Of a stretch of DNA of 64,000 nt, positions 39,315 to 53,186 are shown one piece after another; position 1 is the stretch's first letter, and the number at the start of each line of letters is the position of its first letter. This stretch comes from Chrysomallon squamiferum. Lineage: Eukaryota; Mollusca; Gastropoda; Neomphalida; Peltospiridae. The stretch lies in assembly GCA_012295275.1 (NCBI GenBank), contig CM022678.1:13840759-13904758 (forward strand), read 5' to 3'. A model generated the notes under the pieces. That model was not told the origin of the DNA. It made no database searches and was given only the letters and a program-made list of their open reading frames with translations. The position numbers and the translations under genes are program-made.

Positions 39315-42300
39315 ATGAATATAGCAATGGCTAAATTTCAGTACCCAAAAGCTAGGCGAGATGAATCTATCTCAGATGATTTTCATGGAACAAAGGTTGT
39401 TACAAACGTTTAGTGAAAGCTCCAACGTAACAACGGATATGGTTTTATTCAGTTAGCGAGATTCAGAGATATAATCATATATCTTTTATTCATTGTTTTA
39501 ACAGTAATTGTAACAGAACTCCGTAATTTATATTTATTATTTAAACGAATCATATTCATTATATTAAAGATAATTGCCTTATTCTAAGAGCGTTTATGTT
39601 AACATTATTCTCAAAATTTCCAGGTAAGATTTGACTTTCTGATTTAATGTTTATTTTTATAATTATTTAATAAATTTATTTTCATGAATATATTATCTTT
39701 TGTAGCGCATTTACATTTTTGAAGGCATTAAATGGGATTTTTATAAACAGAAAAATAATAAGATAAAGGACACTGTAGGAACTGGCGGTTAGAGAAAAAC
39801 GGATTCTGTAAAGGAACAAATTCTTCAACAAACAGTTTTTGTAATATAAATTCCCTGAAATTTTATATAAATTCAATTACAAAAAAACTTCCATCATTTA
39901 ATAAAAAAAAAAGTAATTAAATAACAATAATAAAAAATAATAAATTTAAATCTAAGAACAGATTAAAAATAAGTAAAAATAAACTAAAATGTAAAAAGGC
40001 ACATTTTTAATACACTTAATAAATAATTACTTGGCCAAAGGAAACTTTTAAAATACAAATTTCATTTGAAAAACTTAAATGGTGTGAAGCACATAGCTCA
40101 AATGCAGCAGCAGTATAAGCAAACAATTAAACTCTCTCATAGCATGTGTTCGGGGGTAGATATGCCAAAAGTGAAAAGTAAACAACTCAACTGCTTATGC
40201 AAATAGCATATAAAACCTGTAGAAAACCCATCAGACATCTATGCATACAAAGGTTTGCATGTAGTGAGGCAAGGAGTGTCACATTATTATCTGACTTGTC
40301 ACTGAAACTGAGAGATTCTCCATGTGCTCCACATATATCCATCAAGTTGAATATTTAATTTTTTTGTTTTGTTTGAAATCACTTTGGCCAATTCTGATGT
40401 TGTTATCAGATGTTATATAGTGGTCATTTCAGTGTCATTATATTGACATATTGATCTTTTCAATACATTTTTAGTATATTCTATATAAATGATCTTTCAA
40501 CTAGATATAGTAAAATTTGTTTTGGCCTTGGGTATGCTTATCATGTGAACTCTGAACATATAATTACATAATAATACATAGCTTCAATATGTCTCATGCC
40601 ACCCATACTTATACTCACTTTTAATCTACCATTTTGCTAATAAATATTTTCTAACGTCCTTCTAAATTGATACACCTGACTGGCAGATGCAAGCTTCCTA
40701 TCTTTATGATTATGCTTCATATTATATGTCAGATTGGTGATGCTTATCGGTGGCTGGAAGAACCTGATTCTGAGGAAACTAAACAGTTTGTTGACAAACA
40801 GAATGAACTTTCACGGCCATTTCTTGATTCCTGTCCTGTTAGAGAGAAACTTAAAAACAGGTATAGTACTAATAGTGTATGTATTTAAATTAATTATTAT
40901 AGTCTGGCTAAAAAGAGTGTGTGTTTTGAATTGAACAAATAATATTGTTTAAATTCTGATTATTTATTATAAATTACAACTATTGTTATTGAAATTATTT
41001 TATTTTGGAATGTTTGAAAAATATTTCCCTTTGTTTTATTTGAATACTTTCTCTTTGTCATTTTAGAATAACTGAACTATGGGACTATCCAAAATATTCA
41101 TGTCCAAATCATCATGGTGACTACTATTTCTACTACCACAATACTGGCTTGCAAAATCAAAGGTAAGATTCTATAATAAGATGATATAAATAAATAATAT
41201 GTTTTAATAATTGTAAAAGTCCCTTCTCTTTAACCTGAAATATAAAATGTAACTATAATAGTAATAAATAAACAGCATAAATGCATTAGGTTTTTATAAG
41301 TCATTACTGTTTAGATATAGAGATCAAACTAATAGAAATAAAGTATGGGAATTTAAAATGTTTTTTTTATTTGACATAATGATGATAATATATTACATAA
41401 AAAGGCATACAAAAAATACAGGCTTTTGTTTGTTGATCATTAATTATAATTTACATGGATAATCAGTGAAATATTGTTGTCAGGAAAAATAGCAAATAAT
41501 AATACATTTATCATATTTATTATTATGTTTGTAAATATTAGAGGTTAACAATTAGATTCTCAGAAGTGACATTTTTTTTTTAACTGATGGCATTATATAC
41601 ATTTTCATCCTGCTATTTGCTTTTCAACATTACTTGATTTAATGATTTTTCTTGGAAAGTAGGTCGAGACATTTGTGCACTTCCCTATTTATTTTGTTGA
41701 ACAGTGGATTGCCATGAAAGCATTCATCAGCTTTGAAGCACTAGCTTGTAACAGTCCACCATTCCATTATGGATCCTTTGTCTTTGAAACTGTTCCTAAG
41801 ACTTAGACAGTTCTAAAGCATTTCAAGAAACCATGGTTTAAGAACACATGCAAAATGCAATTAAAAAATGAAACAGAGTACTTGTGAAGTTCCATTGAGA
41901 ATCTACCAAGGATAACCAGATAACTATCATCTTGCTAGGACTAAAGCTAAAGAGATAAGACATAGTAAAAAGTTATCATGGAGAAATTATATCTCCAAGC
42001 TGACTCATAATTCATGCAGATCTGTATGGAATAGGATTCCTAAGATCAAGGGAAAGTAATACTATCCATCACTTGTCTGAGAGTGACACAAATGTCACAT
42101 TTCAACATGACACAACCAATCACTTGGCAGATAATTTTTCTTACAGTTCTTCTTGTACTTTTATTTCTATTAAAAATAACTCAGACAGCAATCTATTAAC
42201 TTTACATCTAGAAATACTGAGATTATTTAAAGAGTTATTTTTCTTTTTAAGAGCCTCAGGATACTGTATGCAGAACCAATTCTTCCAGTTATCACCATAT

Positions 42301-43285
42301 TACACTTACTAGTTGCATTTATAAAACCATGGAGCAAATGATCAATTGTAGACTTGTCTCGTTTCTTGAAGCTCACAAATTGCTTATAATGTGCAATATG
42401 GGTTCAGGTCCAGATATAAAATGATTAATCATTTTCTTGTATTAGAATGTTTTGCAGGGAAAACCTACTTGCAGTGTTGTTGTTTCAGAGGAGTTGTATT
42501 TGTCAGACAAATATGTTAAAAACAAGGTCCTAAAGGCACTCAGGGTTTGAAAAGTGATTTGCTGTACTGAATGGGGAGCAGACCAAAAGGTCATGCTCTG
42601 ACTTCATAGATCTTTGACATGACCAAAACTGGATTATGGATGCATTGTATATGGATCAGTTCAAGTCTCACTTACAACTGCAGGATCCAGTATGCAGCCA
42701 GGTCCTAGACTTTGTCTTGGAGCATTTAGGACTTCTGTAGAGAGTTTGTACTTTGCCAATATTGCCAGTAAGGACTTCATTTCCCAGCCATGTTGGAGTA
42801 ATGATTAATGAACAGGCAGACTCTGCTGCCAAATCTGCTTTGGATTTGCCCATATGCTAAGACTGATGTGCTTTTCACTGTTTAGTCTGTATATCCTTGT
42901 TACTTGGCAAAGTGACTGGAATGGTATGTTTGTAAGCAAGCATTGTTCTGTTAAGCCAGCCTGTAAAATCAGCAGTCGTCTTACAGGAGGAAGGAAGAAA
43001 TGGTCTTGTGTCATGTCCACATTGGCCATATCCTCAAAACTCATTCAGTTATCTTAAAGAAAAATCCTCCATCTCAGTGTGAGCACTGTCAGTGTATTTT
43101 GGTGGAATGCAGTCATTGTGCTGAGATAAGTAAGGATATATTTGGTACATGTGATGTGGAGGAATCGTGTAGATTCTTCCCAATCTTTTATTGTGCTGGG
43201 TTGTCATTAAATATTCCTTCAATTATTCATTCTTTGTTACTGATACTATTATTGTTATTGTTGTTATTATTATTATTATTATTAC

Positions 43286-43328
<43 letters not shown>

Positions 43329-46300
43329 TGCAGTGTTCTCTATCTACAGAAGGGACTAGAGGCTGAAGCAGATGTATTTGTGGACCCAAATAAGCTGTCT
43401 GCTGATGGAACAGTTTCTATTCGGAGTACTGCATTTTCTGAAAATGACAAAATATTTGCCTACAGTCTGAGTAGCAGTGGATCTGACTGGGTGGAAATAA
43501 AGGTGACTATCTTGTGTTATTATTAACATTAGCATTAATAGTTACAGTATTTAACTAATGTTTATTGGTCTTGTTGTTTTCATTTTTAAAATAAATAAAA
43601 TAAAATAAAATAATTAACAATTTATTCCTGTTATTTGTCACTGGCTTTATTAATGATTTTGTTGTTATCATCATCATTATCAGTATATTTGTCATAATGT
43701 TATTGTTATTATTATTATTAGTCTTATTATTGTTTTTATTATTACTGTTGTTGTAATATTATTTAAGTTTTTTGATTGTATGGACATTGTTCTTATAAAT
43801 AGTTGTTTGTACAGTTGTAGAATACAAAATTACTGCTTTTTAAGATTTTTTGGCAAAATTTCTTGTAACAGGGTAAATGCTTTATTATAGGAGTTATTTT
43901 GTTTTTGTGAATTATTGTTTGTATTTTGTAGTTTTGAAATTTTACACTAAATAAATAAATTTCAGTTTAAAAAGTCTCCATCTGGTGAAGAGTTGCCTGA
44001 TAAATTAGAAAAAGTCAAATTTACCAGCATAGCTTGGACACATGACCACGAGGGAATTTTCTATAATGTAAGAATATAATATTTTATATAAATAATATTT
44101 AGTAACCTGAAATCAGTATTTTATATGTGATAATGAGAAATGAAAAAAAAAAAAAAAATATTAATAAGGTATACTTTATGAATGAGAATAAAAATTTAGA
44201 ATAAGAAGAGTGTCACATTGACATGTTATTGCCAATGTGCATTGGCTGCAGTATTTGTAAAGTTACTGCAAAGACAAAGCTGTTTGAAAAAAACCCTGAA
44301 AAGATAAAAATTCCAGTAAATTAATAAACAAAAGTCTTAATTACTAGTTTTCAGGCTTCAACACCCAGTAATTTATTATTGATAAAATGAAATACCTTAA
44401 TTTGTTGGTTAAAATTAGTACTAATGATATATTGTGCTTTAAATTGAAAGTAAATTATAAATCATAGGATTTATGAAAAACCCCAAATATAAATAAATTA
44501 TGTCTTCTGAATATTAATTAAAGTTATTAAACTTTCATAAAACAGTAAACCTTTCAAGCTTCATACAATGAAAAATGTTATTATGATATATATATAGATA
44601 TGAATATTTATGTTTTCTAGCGCTATCCAGATGAAGATGGTAAACAGGATGGAACTGAAACAACATCTAACCTGAATCATAAACTTTACTACCATCGATT
44701 AGGATCACCACAGTCCAGTGATGTTCTTGTTGCAGAATTCCCAGATTTTCCAAAATGGATGATGTAGACTGTTTGAGATAATTGTTAAATATACTTAGTG
44801 TTCTGAAAAAAACATAATGGCTAAATTATTATTATTATTACTGTATTTGTTAATTTTATTATCTTTATTGCTTTTCTATTTCTTTTTAACATCATTTTAC
44901 TAATATTTTTTTATTGTTATTGTTATTATTATTTTTATAATTATTGTTATTGCTTCCTCAAAAATAAGCATGACAAATGGTTTTATGAGTTTAGGCACAA
45001 ATACATTTTTATATTGATCTGATTTGCATTATTTAATTATCTATCTCATTTTCTAGAATACGTTTTTGATGTTTTTCCGTATTTTCCAGTGGTGCTGAAG
45101 TAAGTGACTGTGGTCATTATTTGATACTCTCAATTCGGGAAAGCTGTGAGCCAGTCAATAGATTATTTTATGTTGATTTAACATCTCTTCCAGAAGGAAT
45201 CAAAGGTAACAGAAGATTAGTTACTTTGTTTGTTTTCATATTATTACATGTTTTAAAGAAAAGTCATTAGTAACATCATCTTATGTTACTGCTGATACAA
45301 TTACTACAGCATTATATTAAGTGTACCTACAAATGAATCATTATTTTATTTTGTGTGAGAAACCTATACCATTAATAACAAATTATTGCAGTAGAATAGT
45401 ATTGTTATAAAATATTTGAATGCTGCCATTTTACTCTTTTACAACTGGAGTCATGATGTCAACAACACTCCACTACCTATAGACAGACTGGAAACTTTAT
45501 TTAATTTAATGTTCTTCTTTTTTTCGTCAATGCTAGAAGAAAGCAGACAAAGTTGGACTACCTTGTACTCTGTGATGTCATGACAACAGAAAAATGTCAG
45601 CATAATATTTTAACTGTACTTTCTTGTTGTTTTGCTTTATTATTAATTAAAATTATATTTTTAAAAGAAATCCAGTAAACATTTTCATTTACAATGTGAA
45701 AGTACTTTTGATAATCTACTAATATTATTAATTAACAAATTTTCACATTATTTACAATCAGTGCCTAAAGCTAGGATTATAAGACCTAAAACAATATGAG
45801 ACATGTTGTAAGCATCAGTATAGGGAAATGGTGTTGTGGAGGTGTGGAGCATTTCAAAGCAAAGTGGTTACACTATTAATCTGATTTGTATAATTCAGTG
45901 GTATCTGAAACGGGCTAAAAGAACTTTGACAAGAAGTCGGTCAACTTCAGTACACAAACTTTATTTATAATTTATTTCAATAAAACATTTTATAATTGAA
46001 ATATACTTTTTTAATTTCAGGATTATTGCCTTATGTGAAAGTAATTGACAACTTTGATGCTGAATTTGAGGTAGAATCGTTCTTTTGTTTCACACATATT
46101 AATTTTAAATTATTTATATTATTAAAACTGTGTTACTAGTGTTTACAATTTCATTTCATTTTATAATTATTAATGCTAAATTTAAAAATGTATTTGAAGT
46201 TTATTTTATGTGTAAGTGGATGATCACATCTTATTACAGTATTATTATAATAGTTGTCTTCTTCTATACCTGATGACAGCCACTGATGAGTAATGTGTGG

Positions 46301-49300
46301 ATTAAATATTCTAAACAAGTTCTGTTATTGTAATTGCACAGAAAGGCTGGGATTCAATAAAAACATAAAATGATAAATTTCATGTATTAGTAAAATATGT
46401 ATAGTACCAAAGAGGCAGTTTTAATAGAGTTGGCAGTATGGAAGTGTATATCTGTATTGCTTTTAACTTTATTTTTTCAGTATATTACAAACAATAATTC
46501 AGTGTTCACATTCAAAACAAACCTTGATGCACCGCTGTATAAACTGATAACTATCGACTTTGCAGACTTCGACAAAGTAAGACTTCTAAACAAATCTAGT
46601 AAATCATTTGAATGAATGTGTGCACACATGAGTTTATTTAAGAATTTCCAATGTGCAAAATAACCTCCTAACAGTCTTCCTTACATTTTGTTGTTGCTGT
46701 ATTCTTTATTTTTAAAGGAAATAGCTAGAGACTAGTTACATTATTTTTAATTATTAGATCATTTCTTTTGATATTCATATCATTAAAAATGTTATTCCTA
46801 TTTTTATTTTTAGAGTAAATGGAAAACGGTGGTACCACAAGACAGTAAATCAGTTTTAGAATGGGCAGCAGTTGTCAATGACAACAAACTTGTACTTTGT
46901 TACCTCAAAGATGTCAAAGTCAGTATAAGTTATTTATGCAGATAATGAAAAACAATATATAGTGTGTTGAATGTGAAATAAATTTAGAATTTGAATGTTT
47001 TTGTGTGCATGCCTACCTGCATGTGTTTGTGTGGGTCTTGAAGTTGCAGTGACATGGAATTAAGTTCTAGATAATTAGCACAAACATACATACAGTTTTG
47101 TTATTAAGAACTTATTGCATTCAATGAAAGTTCAGTAAATTTAAATACAATATAATATAAACACTATGAAATACATTTATAATTTATAAAAATACTACCT
47201 ATATTTTTATATTTAAAATATCAATAAGAAAGTTTTTATCAAAGAGTTAATGAAAAAGTTTCCATAAAAAGTCTGTAACTTTCGACTGCTTTGTATTCTG
47301 TCCAGTAAGTTATTTTTTCCATTACAAAGTCAGTTGGTTGAATAATGCTTAAAAATGTTTATCATTTCTCATACTATTTGACTCTAGAAACACATTTGTA
47401 TATTTCTTTTGGAATTATTACTTGACACATGACAAGTAAAGTCATTTAATTGTAATCATACTTAATCCCATTCCTTGTATCTACACAGTCTCACATTTAA
47501 TCTTAGTCTCTTTTTAATCACAGGCTTGGTTTGAGAGGATTAAATTATTTTCATTTAGTAATACCAGTCAAATCAATTAATCAACATGTGTTGTAATAAA
47601 GAAAACAAATATTTGACGTTATAATTTAAAGAACAACAAAGTTTGCTAGTAATGATAGTAATGAAACCTGATTTTTTTTTTTTTAAATGAAGTGTTTTTC
47701 AACTTTGAGAAAAATGTACAAAAACTACATAAACATCCCATACGCAACCACATAGAACTAATTATTACATATTGATATACAGCAGTCATAGGCAAACTGT
47801 AGCCTGCAAGACATTCTGAACAGAAAGCATAACTGGTGAAGCCCACCTGGTCCTTGAAAAAAGTTGCCCATTCCTATAAAGAAAAAAGTAAAATCATTCT
47901 AAATTATTAGGTACACTTAATATAATGCTTTTGTAATTGTATCGGCAGTAAGGTAAGATGATGTTACTAATGACTTTTCTAGGAAATGTCTGCTTAGGCT
48001 TCATGTAGGCTCATTTGTTGCAGATATAGAGAGATAGAAAGACTGACTGTCTGTATTTGCTTCCATCTAAAAAACCCATAATTTAATAGTTTTATCTACA
48101 AATTTACATAAATACTTTTTATTTAGTATCACACTGTTATTGCTTTGTGCTTTCTTTTTCACTTCATCTTTTTACCACTGCACTGCTTTAGTTCCTGATA
48201 TTACAGACTTAATCTGTAAGTGTATAAGAAATACTTGTTTATTAAGATTATTAAATTTATTTCAGAATGAACTTTATGTTCATGATCTTGTAACAGGAGA
48301 AAGGAAATGTCAGCTTAGGCTTGATGTAGGCTCAGTTGTTGGCTATTCTGGTAAAAGAAAACATAAAGAGGTAATTTGATAATAGTAACAGTAATAAAAA
48401 TAATATTATTTTAGCAATTTATAAATTATGTCAGACTGTTAATCATTAACATATAAAAAGGTACCAAGCATTTGAAATGTTTATTTATAGATATGTATTT
48501 TATAGATAGTAAATATTAAAGCATTTATTTTCAGTAATTTGTAATATTCTATATTTCAGTAGTTACTTTATAAATTTGCATTTTTCCTTTTCTTTAAATA
48601 GTAAAAATATTAATTTTCACATATAAAGTTTCAAAATTATTTTTTTCACAGATATTTTACATGTTCACATCTTTCCTGACTCCAGGTATAATATACAGAT
48701 GTAACATGACCACAGATGTATATGAACCAAAGGTATTATTTTCTTTGTTTTATAAGAATTATGATAGTTTAGTTATGCAGCACACAATTGAGCTTGTAAG
48801 GTTGTAATCTCCATTGTTTAGGGCTGTCACAATCATTTAAATTGTGTTAGAAGTATATGATACCCTATATACTGAACTAATGAAAGTATTATAAGATACC
48901 ATTAGAATTCTATATAGTGACAGCTGTAGTTAAAATAAGATGAGAATATGAAAGTACTCATGAGGTTAAGAATGCACCAACACATTTTAATTACTCATCA
49001 TTAAGGATCAGTAGTAATGAGAGATACATTTTTCAGTTGTAGGCTAGAAAATTTGTAGATACATCTTGCCACAGAAAGATTATCCTTAATATCCAATAAA
49101 GCAACAAGGCTGTTCAGTGGCCACTCTAAGAAAAATTGATCCTATGTTCTGTATTTGATCTAATTACCAAGTTTCTGCCCCTTTTTAGCTATTGGATGTA
49201 GCATTGTAAATAAAAATTTACATGTTGTTTTCTCAGGTGTTTCGAGAAATCAAAGTGAAAAATTTTGATGTTAAAAAGTTTGAAACAAAACAAGTCTTTT

Positions 49301-52300
49301 ACCTTAGCAAAGATGACATCAAAGTGCCCATGTTCATAGTAAAAGAGAAAGTAAGTCTTTTTCTCTTTATATTTAAATATATTTTAAATCTTTTATTTTT
49401 GACATGGTTACACTATTATATATGCTACTCATTAGTAATGAATGTAAACAGAAAGCAAATTTGTCTGAAACAGGTTTCTAATCAATACTAGAAATGCTAT
49501 CCAGAGGAATCTTTCAAAAAATAATTAAATAACATAAAATAAAACAAAATTAACGTGCAAGATTATCAGAATTCTAGAAACAAAGAAATAAAAAGAAAAT
49601 AACATGAGTTATTTAGAAAGTTATATTACTTGTGTGCATTTACTCTCAAAATTGTTTTTGCTATTGTTAAATTGGAATTTCAGAAAAACTGAAAACAAGT
49701 TGAGACATAATAAAGAGACATTATAACCCAAACACAATATCAGTGTTTGCAGAAAATGATACCTATTCACATGAGGTTTTCTGGGAAATATGTAAGAAGT
49801 ACATACCTGTTGTGAACAACAATAATTGCAATAAATGCTTGGCCAGCATGTTACACATCACTGTAACAGAAATCATGAGAGGAATGCTGTGAATGATTCC
49901 TGAAAACACAACCAAGCTCTGGGTATCACATGAACCTTTGGTTGTTCCAGTTTGCACTCCCCAACTTCATGCAAAATTACAGGTAGACTCAGAGTGTCAA
50001 GCATTTTGATAATGATTACATAACCTTGCATCTGTGGAATGGCTTCCTGATAGCGATATCATCAGCTACGAAGACAGCTTACTGACATCTAGAGGATACT
50101 TACTGACGGTGCAAAATCATCTTTTGAGATCAAATGGGCTCTGACTGCAGCATCGTTGTTTTTGCATTAGAGTTATTTAGCTGTGTATATATACATAATT
50201 TACTTCCAATTTTATATTAATATGATTATTGCTTCTAGCTTGTAGCAGTAAACCTTAAATACTGCATCAAATTTGATATAAAGTACTTTTTCTATTAATT
50301 TATAACAGAACATCGAAATGAATGGCAATCATCCTGTGATGTTGTATGGATATGGAGGGTTCAACATCTCTCTAACTCCATCATTTTCCCCATCCAGACT
50401 TGTATTTCTGCAACATCTTGGAGGTATCTATGCCCTTGCCAACATCCGTGGTGGTGGGTAAGTTAAATGCTGATAGTGAGTAAAATAAATGTATTATGAA
50501 ATGGTTGATATGTTTACCTTCTTTTATTGTTAGCAAACATTGATATCTTGTAATGAGTTCAACAGTAACTGAGGTACAGCATGTATACAAAAACACCCTA
50601 ATATAATGATTTCTTTATTCTTTTCTTTTTGTAATTAACAAATAACATGAGGAAAATATTCAAACTGTATTTAGACCACCTGTTTTTTTTTTTTAACTTT
50701 ATATATTACAATTTAATATATTTTGACAAAATTTCTATTTTCAAGAGAATATGGTGAGACCTGGCACAAAAGAGGAATGTTAGATAAGAAACAGAATTGT
50801 TTTGATGATTTTCAGAAAGCAGCTGAATATCTTATAGAAAACAAATACACTTCACCCACAAAGTGAGTTGTATCATATTCTGTTAAAAGTTATATTTTCC
50901 TTGTTAGACTGTTTTTTCTCCTGTGTAATTGTATTCTCCTTGTAAGTGACTTATCTTCTTAATCTATGCTCCTTTCTTTTTTTTTTTTTTTTTAAAATAA
51001 CGTTTTGTTTCTGAATTAATTGTTTTCTCTGTCCTTAAATAGTTGTTTTTATTTTCAATTTAGGATTATAATCAATGGTGGATCAAATGGTGGGTTGTTA
51101 GTGGGTGCTTGTGTTAATCAGAGACCAGATTTATTTGGATGTGCAATTGCCCAAGTTGGGTAAAGTTTTGTTTGATTTAAACATATTATTATAATTATAA
51201 TAATGTATATATCTTTACATTAAGTTAACAGTACACACACACATGCATTACACAGATACTATATTCAGACAGAAACAATGATAGTTTTATCCATTATTTT
51301 TTACCAGGCATATTAACAAGACCTGATACTTGTTAATATTAAAATATATTGACTCATTATAAATACTGAAAATACACAGAACTAAATATGTTTTTCCACT
51401 GCTTTGTTTTACAGTGTCATGGATATACTGAGATTTCACAAGTTTACTATCGGTCATGCATGGGTCTCTGATTATGGCTGTTCTGAGAAACCTGAGGAAT
51501 TTCAATGGCAAATAAAGTAAATTTACATATCTATCTCTGTTTTACAAAAATGCCATTATAATGCCTACATATCATCCATATTCTTGATGGAAATTTATTA
51601 ATATACTTATTTTAAGTTGTTTACTTAGTTTTAAATACACTCAATATAGGAAGAAAGTACAAATATAATTATATAATTACATATTTCCACTTTCAGGTAT
51701 TCTCCACTGCACAATGTTAAGGAAAAAGACTGTCAGTATCCTGCCATTTTGTTACTTACTGGTGATCATGATGACAGAGTTGTACCACTTCATTCTCTTA
51801 AATTCATGGCAGAGTTACAACATGTACTTGGCAGCAGTAAGAAACAGGTGTATAATATATATATACAAATTATTTATTTATCAGAGATTTCTGTGTAAAA
51901 GTTTTGCCAGTACGTCATTCATTTTTGTCACCCAGAAAATTTCTGATTATTTCTTCATCGGTATCAGTCCCTCCAGACAATTTTGGTTTTAAGCCATCTA
52001 TATTTTGATGTCATATTAATTTTAAATATTTTAATAATAAGAATTTTTGACAAATGTTATATATTATTATTTTGTTATTGAAAATAATTTAATCAATTTT
52101 CATAATATTCAAGAAAATAGTGGATGATAATAAATGGCAAATTTTTCTTAGTTTCTTTGACACTTTTTTTTCAGTTTTAAGTCTACTCGACAGAAACTGT
52201 ACCACTTGACGTAACTGTCAATATTATCATTGTTGATTTCTTGTGTTTGTATTCGTAATTAAGAATTGTTAAATATTTTCTTTCAAATCCTTTATTATTG

Positions 52301-53022
52301 TGACCAGTAATGTTGTCTAGAGCTCTTTCCTGCATGGGTCTTTTTAATCTAATGATCAGAAAAACACATGGCATTAGTGATGTAGATGTCATTATTTTCG
52401 TGGCCATGTTATTGCTGAAAAAAGAAAATACTTGTTGACAAAAGGCCATGTTTGGTGGAGTAGCTCATATATTATATATAAATACACTAGATGACACTTA
52501 AACACACATGAAGTTATAATTGCTAAGAATTTGAATAAGTTTGGAGAACAGTTCAATTTTAATATTTTTAATAAATTTACTTTCATTTCATTCCAGTCTA
52601 ATCCACTTATGTTAAGAGTTGACACCAAGGCGGGTCATGGATCTGGAAAACCAACAGCAAAAATTGTATGTTTGTTTTATATGATGTTATTGTGGGTGTT
52701 ATTTTAGGTTATTTATACTGCTGATACGTTACATATCGTCACTATTTGTAAACAGTCACTGTATGCAGTGTTACTACTACCTACTACAGAGATCATAGGA
52801 TCATTCTTCCTTGATCTATTCTCCATTCCAGCCAACCAACAAGTGCATTATCAGTCATTTTAAACATTAATCTATCCAGTAAAACATTTTTTCGTTCATT
52901 AATTTGTTAACTTTATTCTTTTCTTTTCCTTATTCTGATTTTATTTTATTTTGCAGATAGAAGAACTGACTGATATTTACAGTTTTATTTATCAAACTGT
53001 TGGACTGCAGTGGAATGACTAA
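39315..53022 (+). CDS. PREP: Prolyl endopeptidase (prolyl oligopeptidase, family S9A), complete, 20 exons
   Basis: Cytosolic serine peptidase that cuts short peptides after proline. Exons: 39315-39395, 40733-40860, 41067-41162, 43334-43502, 43966-44067, 44621-44763, 45090-45205, 46021-46070, 46481-46576, 46814-46918, 48266-48370, 48652-48732, 49237-49350, 50309-50457, 50746-50862, 51064-51159, 51415-51516, 51697-51847, 52597-52665 and 52957-53022. All introns are GT...AG and phases close, giving 711 aa (human 710). Exon 1 carries YPKARRDES...DFHGTK; a second in-frame ATG at 39327 would give 707 aa. Exons 2-13 encode the start of the hydrolase fold and the beta-propeller. Catalytic residues by family comparison: Ser558 in GGSNGG (codon 51083-51085), Asp642 in DHDDRVVP, His681 in KAGHGSG. 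No signal peptide is seen. The gene is divergent from RNF217. Intron 3 holds a dead LINE; intron 10 holds a partial copy of exon 11. Confidence 0.98.
41650..43200 (+). mobile_element. Decayed Jockey-type non-LTR retrotransposon in PREP intron 3
   Basis: Frameshifted and stop-broken segments in the right order and spacing resemble a Jockey-clade ORF2. Near 41836 is KPWF with basic residues. Near 41938-42050 is an AKARR...SWRNYISKL-like endonuclease-to-RT linker, continuing through about 42312. Near 42560-42760 is the RT end ([36 protein letters not shown]). Near 43002-43110 is the C-terminal HIGHILKTH...PPSQCEHC cysteine motif. Several stops and frame changes are visible, so it is inactive. 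The endonuclease domain and most RT motifs are missing or beyond recognition. Confidence 0.8.
43245..43328. repeat. (ATT)n microsatellite abutting PREP exon 4
   Basis: A tract of TTG/TTA/ATT units that becomes pure ATT. It ends 5 bp before the exon 4 acceptor AG (43332-43333) and so serves as the pyrimidine-rich part of that acceptor. It may have grown from the 3' tail of the LINE immediately upstream. Confidence 0.93.
47783..47876 (+). mobile_element. Short hAT-like (Tip100/Zaphod-type) non-autonomous relic
   Basis: The left end CAGTCATAGGCAAACTGTAG and the right end, whose reverse complement begins TAGGAATGGGCAACTT, resemble each other. They also resemble the well-known hAT end motif of the GGCAAACT...AGTTTGCC kind, with CTGGTCCTT before the right end. 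The element is 94 bp, in PREP intron 10. No 8-bp target duplication is visible, so the limits are approximate. Confidence 0.45.
47981..48020 (+). pseudogene. Partial duplicate of PREP exon 11 inside intron 10
   Basis: These 40 bases match 48302-48341 in exon 11 at 37 positions without a gap. The copy lies 245 bp upstream of exon 11. It is preceded by TACTAATGACTTTTCTAG, which looks like a branch point, pyrimidine tract and acceptor. Spliced from exon 10 at that AG, the frame would meet a stop after four codons. Confidence 0.85.
49740..50170 (+). other. Unassigned block in PREP intron 13, possibly a dead mobile element
   Basis: This block is less AT-rich than the rest of the intron. It has open segments, interrupted by stops, that read like protein (for example a stretch from about 49751 containing [17 protein letters not shown]). 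I cannot name a family. It could be a decayed transposon or retrogene. Confidence 0.35.
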
Positions 53023-53186
53023 CAATGGCCTTTGTGCTTAATACTGTTACAAAAACACTTATTCTAGTAACAATGTAAACATGTTTTTCTTTCTGCATTT
53101 AATGGTTTCCAGTAATATTCACATCTGAAGACTGGATATATAATGATATTCAAACATATATTTTTTTTCTCACTGTTTTTTGCTTA

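Noticed and set aside
52180-52215. Second exon-like copy (resembles TGTACCACTT of PREP exon 18)
   Set aside because: The identity is limited to about ten contiguous bases with indels around it, within chance for this size of search.
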